The position numbers and the translations under genes are program-made. The notes beneath the pieces are model-generated. The model was given only the letters and a program-made list of their open reading frames with translations, was not told where the DNA came from and made no database searches. Shown here piece by piece: positions 61,791 through 64,000 of a DNA stretch of 64,000 nucleotides. Numbering within the stretch: the stretch's first letter is position 1; each line of letters opens with the position of its first letter. The DNA comes from an uncultured Porphyromonadaceae bacterium (GTDB lineage Bacteria; Bacteroidota; Bacteroidia; Bacteroidales; Muribaculaceae), in NCBI GenBank assembly GCA_947175265.1, contig CAMWMD010000001.1, positions 124,001-188,000 of the forward strand, given 5' to 3'.

Positions 61791-61814
61791 CATTGAATAA
61801 AGTATGAAAATATG

Positions 61815-62891
61815 TTAGAATAGATTTGAATCATCTATGCCTGACCAATCACCTACGATCTGTCGCAGGTTGCTATCGCCTATGATTCTGAGATCCGTAA
61901 GATTGACATTATCGCTCACATTGAGATAAGTCAGCATCTGATCAAAACTTACATCAAGTGTCGTAAGTTGATTATTGCTGAGATTTACTCTCTGGAGGAA
62001 TGTCTGATTGCTCAGATTTACGTTTACGAGATCATTCCACTCCAAGTTGACAAATGCGAGTGAGGGTGTATTGCTCACACTGAAGGTAGTCAAATCATTA
62101 TAAGGTGCAAAAATATCATTCAATGCCTTGCAGTCATTGATGACTAATTCTGTCATGTGATTGTCATTTGCAGCCAACGTTACCAAAGAGGGAAGTTGCT
62201 GAACATACATTTTTGCAATCTTATTACCCTGGACATTAAGGTTCTCAAGATTGGAGAGACCGGCCAAGGTGACTGTGGTCAAATCATTATAACCTGCATA
62301 AAGAGTTTTCAGAGCCTGACAATTTGCTACGGAAAGTTCATCAAGATTGTTGCTCATGACATTGAGATATGTCAGATTGACAGCATTTTCCACATTCAAC
62401 TCAGCCAACTGATTAGATGCAAGATTCAATCGTTTGATAAACGGTGTTCCGGCCAGACTAATCTCGCCAATTCTGTTACGATTAAGTTTCAACGTCTGAA
62501 GTTGGTTCAGGCCGCTCAAGGTGATATTTGAGATTCGGTTTCTCGAAGCATTGATTTCTTCAAGAACAGGAGCCGAAGCAATCGTAAGAGACGTTATTTT
62601 GTTGCCGCTGACATCGACCTTCTGAAGAGCCGGGAAGCCGGACAGATCAAGCGTACCGGCGAGATCTTTATTATCCCATTTAATTTCAGTGACGTGCCCA
62701 CCTTCTACCTTAATTCCGGGTATTTGTGAAACATTTCCTGAAAAACCAAGAGCCTCACCATTATTACCTCCTTTAGCCGAAGGCTGATTGACAAAAGCCT
62801 GAAGACTTTTTGCCTCGTTTTTTGATAAATTCTGAGCCCATGCTCCTCCGAAAGTCAAGGCTGCAGCAAAGAGTAACACAATTCTTTTCAT
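61815..62891 (-). CDS. Secreted leucine-rich-repeat protein
   Basis: A 358-residue protein. Signal peptide 1-19 ends in AWA-Q. After an 85-residue N-terminal part, residues about 86-340 are eleven to twelve repeats of exactly 21 residues with the pattern LxxLxhxxNxhxxhxhxxxxx (for example LQRVNLSNNQLTTLDVSFDQM). It lacks Cys-rich caps, a membrane anchor and a type IX secretion C-terminal domain. It is probably periplasmic or secreted and likely binds a protein or glycan. The closest architecture is that of internalin-type LRRs. The gene is single, with a strong terminator. Confidence 0.85.
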   Translation of the reverse strand: MKRIVLLFAAALTFGGAWAQNLSKNEAKSLQAFVNQPSAKGGNNGEALGFSGNVSQIPGIKVEGGHVTEIKWDNKDLAGTLDLSGFPALQKVDVSGNKITSLTIASAPVLEEINASRNRISNITLSGLNQLQTLKLNRNRIGEISLAGTPFIKRLNLASNQLAELNVENAVNLTYLNVMSNNLDELSVANCQALKTLYAGYNDLTTVTLAGLSNLENLNVQGNKIAKMYVQQLPSLVTLAANDNHMTELVINDCKALNDIFAPYNDLTTFSVSNTPSLAFVNLEWNDLVNVNLSNQTFLQRVNLSNNQLTTLDVSFDQMLTYLNVSDNVNLTDLRIIGDSNLRQIVGDWSGIDDSNLF

Positions 62892-63193
62892 AACTTGATA
62901 AAATTAGATTATTGAGCCCTCCATTATCTCACGAATAATCGTAAAAACCGGACTCTTTTATTCTAAAACAATCAATTAATACAAAAAGTTGCCAGTAAAA
63001 CGGGATTTAAAAAACATAATATGGAATAAAAGCCGTAAAATACCTCCGTAAAAAAATTTCAAAAAAATTATTCAAACTATAAACTCTTGTTGTCTTTTTT
63101 TGTTCTACTTGCAAAGCCTCAAATCATGAAATTGAAAAGAGGTTTTCCTTAAACTTATACTATTAATCTTTTAACAAAAAATCCATCTTCATT
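62892..63193. other. Intergenic region between the LRR gene and a small membrane protein
   Basis: 302 bp, very AT-rich, between divergent genes. A one-mismatch -7 (minus TAATTTTA, 62898-62905) lies just before the LRR start. I see no other clear promoter, repeat or RNA. Confidence 0.5.
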
Positions 63194-63418
63194 ATGAAAG
63201 CCGTATTTGACATTCTTCTTGTAATTATCATGTTGACTGTAATGGTAATGCTTCTCTTAGGAGTGAATCAACTCGCAGATGTATCGGGGGACTCTTCCTC
63301 CAAAACCGCAAATGACCTTAATGAAAATTACGAGTCAGAAACAAAAAATATTTCAAAGCGGGGTCTCTCCGGAATTTTTCTACTTCTACGTTCAAACATT
63401 AATGGAAAGAACCGTTAA
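63194..63418 (+). CDS. Small hypothetical membrane protein, 74 residues
   Basis: One hydrophobic helix at about 5-25 (FDILLVIIMLTVMVMLLLGV), then a Ser/Asn/Glu-rich stretch, ending in a basic segment (GIFLLLRSNINGKNR). It starts with ATG at 63194. The stop codon overlaps that of the convergent ComEC-like gene (63415-63418), a compact arrangement that supports both being real. No family recognised and no clear promoter. Confidence 0.5.
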   Translation: MKAVFDILLVIIMLTVMVMLLLGVNQLADVSGDSSSKTANDLNENYESETKNISKRGLSGIFLLLRSNINGKNR

Positions 63419-64000
63419 AGTAAAACAAACTCAATATCCCCATCTTCCCTAAGGCTATGAATATTTTGCAATCTTGCCTCCTTTGCCTGGCGAAGGAGGT
63501 TCTTCTCTATCCGCTTGTTGACTGAAGGATGAATGATAATCTTATCGAACAGATTCCTTTGAGGGATATGACAGATGGAGTCAAGTCTATAACCATCGCA
63601 AATCATCAACCATGCCACATCATCTTTTCCTACAATCTTAGGTAGCAATTGATCCAAGTCCCGATTGCTGATTGCAGAATCTATAGATACTACATATTTA
63701 TTTTTATATTTCCAACAACCTATCTTATTTTGAGGTAGTGTCATTCTTTTTTCTTCTTGTCCCGAATAAAAGTAAATGAGATTTTCTGAACGGTATGCCG
63801 GAAAAACCATGCTGACATCATCAGGATAAGATAGGACCGGGGCAAAAGCAATCACTCCAAGTAACCCGCACAGGCAATAACCTATAGTAATAATATTTCT
63901 TTTTTGTGCCATAAGGGTTACCAAAACAGTAATACCTCCCAGCCATAACCAAACAACTATATGTGACACTCTGAAAAAAATAACGGAGCCTTCAACAGAT
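63415..64000 (-). CDS. comEC: ComEC/Rec2-like protein, C-terminal part (5' end outside window)
   Basis: The frame stays open to the right edge, so this is the 3' end of a longer gene of which about 195 residues are visible. There are two hydrophobic helices (HIVVWLWLGGITVLVTLM and IITIGYCLCGLLGVIAFAPVLS), then a soluble domain with VAWLMICDGYRLDSI, a DKIIIHPSVNKRIEKNLLRQAKEARLQNIHSL segment and a final GDIEFVLL. This tail resembles the C-terminus of Bacteroidales ComEC/Rec2 proteins, which move single-stranded DNA through the inner membrane. The assignment rests on overall similarity and is moderate. Confidence 0.55.
   Translation of the reverse strand, partial: SVEGSVIFFRVSHIVVWLWLGGITVLVTLMAQKRNIITIGYCLCGLLGVIAFAPVLSYPDDVSMVFPAYRSENLIYFYSGQEEKRMTLPQNKIGCWKYKNKYVVSIDSAISNRDLDQLLPKIVGKDDVAWLMICDGYRLDSICHIPQRNLFDKIIIHPSVNKRIEKNLLRQAKEARLQNIHSLREDGDIEFVLL

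Noticed and set aside
1-64000. tRNA, rRNA or CRISPR array
   Set aside because: No cloverleaf, rRNA-like block or regularly spaced repeats were seen when reading the intergenic regions.

Overview
The window is chromosomal DNA from a member of the Bacteroidota, order Bacteroidales. A gut Muribaculaceae-like lineage is my best guess, but family level is inference. The evidence is threefold. Many genes are preceded by the Bacteroidetes -7 box TAnnTTTG, often with TTTG 19-21 bases upstream. Shine-Dalgarno sequences are not evident. The gene content is also typical: an Omp85 lipoprotein (TamL type), DUF4924, a DUF5106 thioredoxin-like protein, split glycine decarboxylase, class I fumarase, a HIT-like DUF4922 protein and an Asd/ArgC-like protein. 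I see no rRNA, tRNA, CRISPR array, prophage or complete insertion sequence.

Layout, left to right. 1-9.6 kb: the 3' end of pncB, a self-inhibited Fic protein, a DUF3737/MalY-PatB/MATE operon, a flavodoxin-ferredoxin protein, a PepSY-like lipoprotein, a YgbA-type protein, a tatC operon ending in a 49-residue membrane protein, and an exported DUF1349 protein. 9.6-22.4 kb: mostly housekeeping genes (glnS, an ECF sigma factor, prmA, prfC with DUF4924) mixed with an AI-2E family permease, a metallo-beta-lactamase-fold hydrolase, an acyl-ACP thioesterase, tamL and a HAD phosphatase. 22.4-29.4 kb: a four-gene, partly translationally coupled operon coding for an exported amidase, a GT2 glycosyltransferase, a DUF4922 HIT-like protein and an AmpG-like permease. 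It looks like a peptidoglycan-fragment processing cassette and is the best candidate here for an incompletely described pathway.

29.6-41.7 kb: class I fumarase, htpG, a GNAT enzyme, a LolC/E-like permease and a complete glycine cleavage operon (gcvT-gcvH-gcvPA-gcvPB-lpd) behind a strong promoter. The htpG upstream region holds an 18-bp inverted repeat spanning about 200 bp. 41.8-49.3 kb: an ion channel/urea transporter/MFS operon, then sbcD-sbcC.

49.4-61.6 kb: thirteen tightly packed minus-strand genes reading from a BadF-type kinase through SGNH hydrolase, DUF5106, DoxX, mnmA, DUF151 nuclease, argR, an ArgC-like protein without catalytic residues, a short ssb, speA, truA and an EamA permease to ligA. 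The argR/ArgC-like/speA order suggests a link to arginine and polyamine metabolism. 61.8-64 kb: a secreted leucine-rich-repeat protein, a small membrane protein and the 3' end of a ComEC-like gene running off the right edge.
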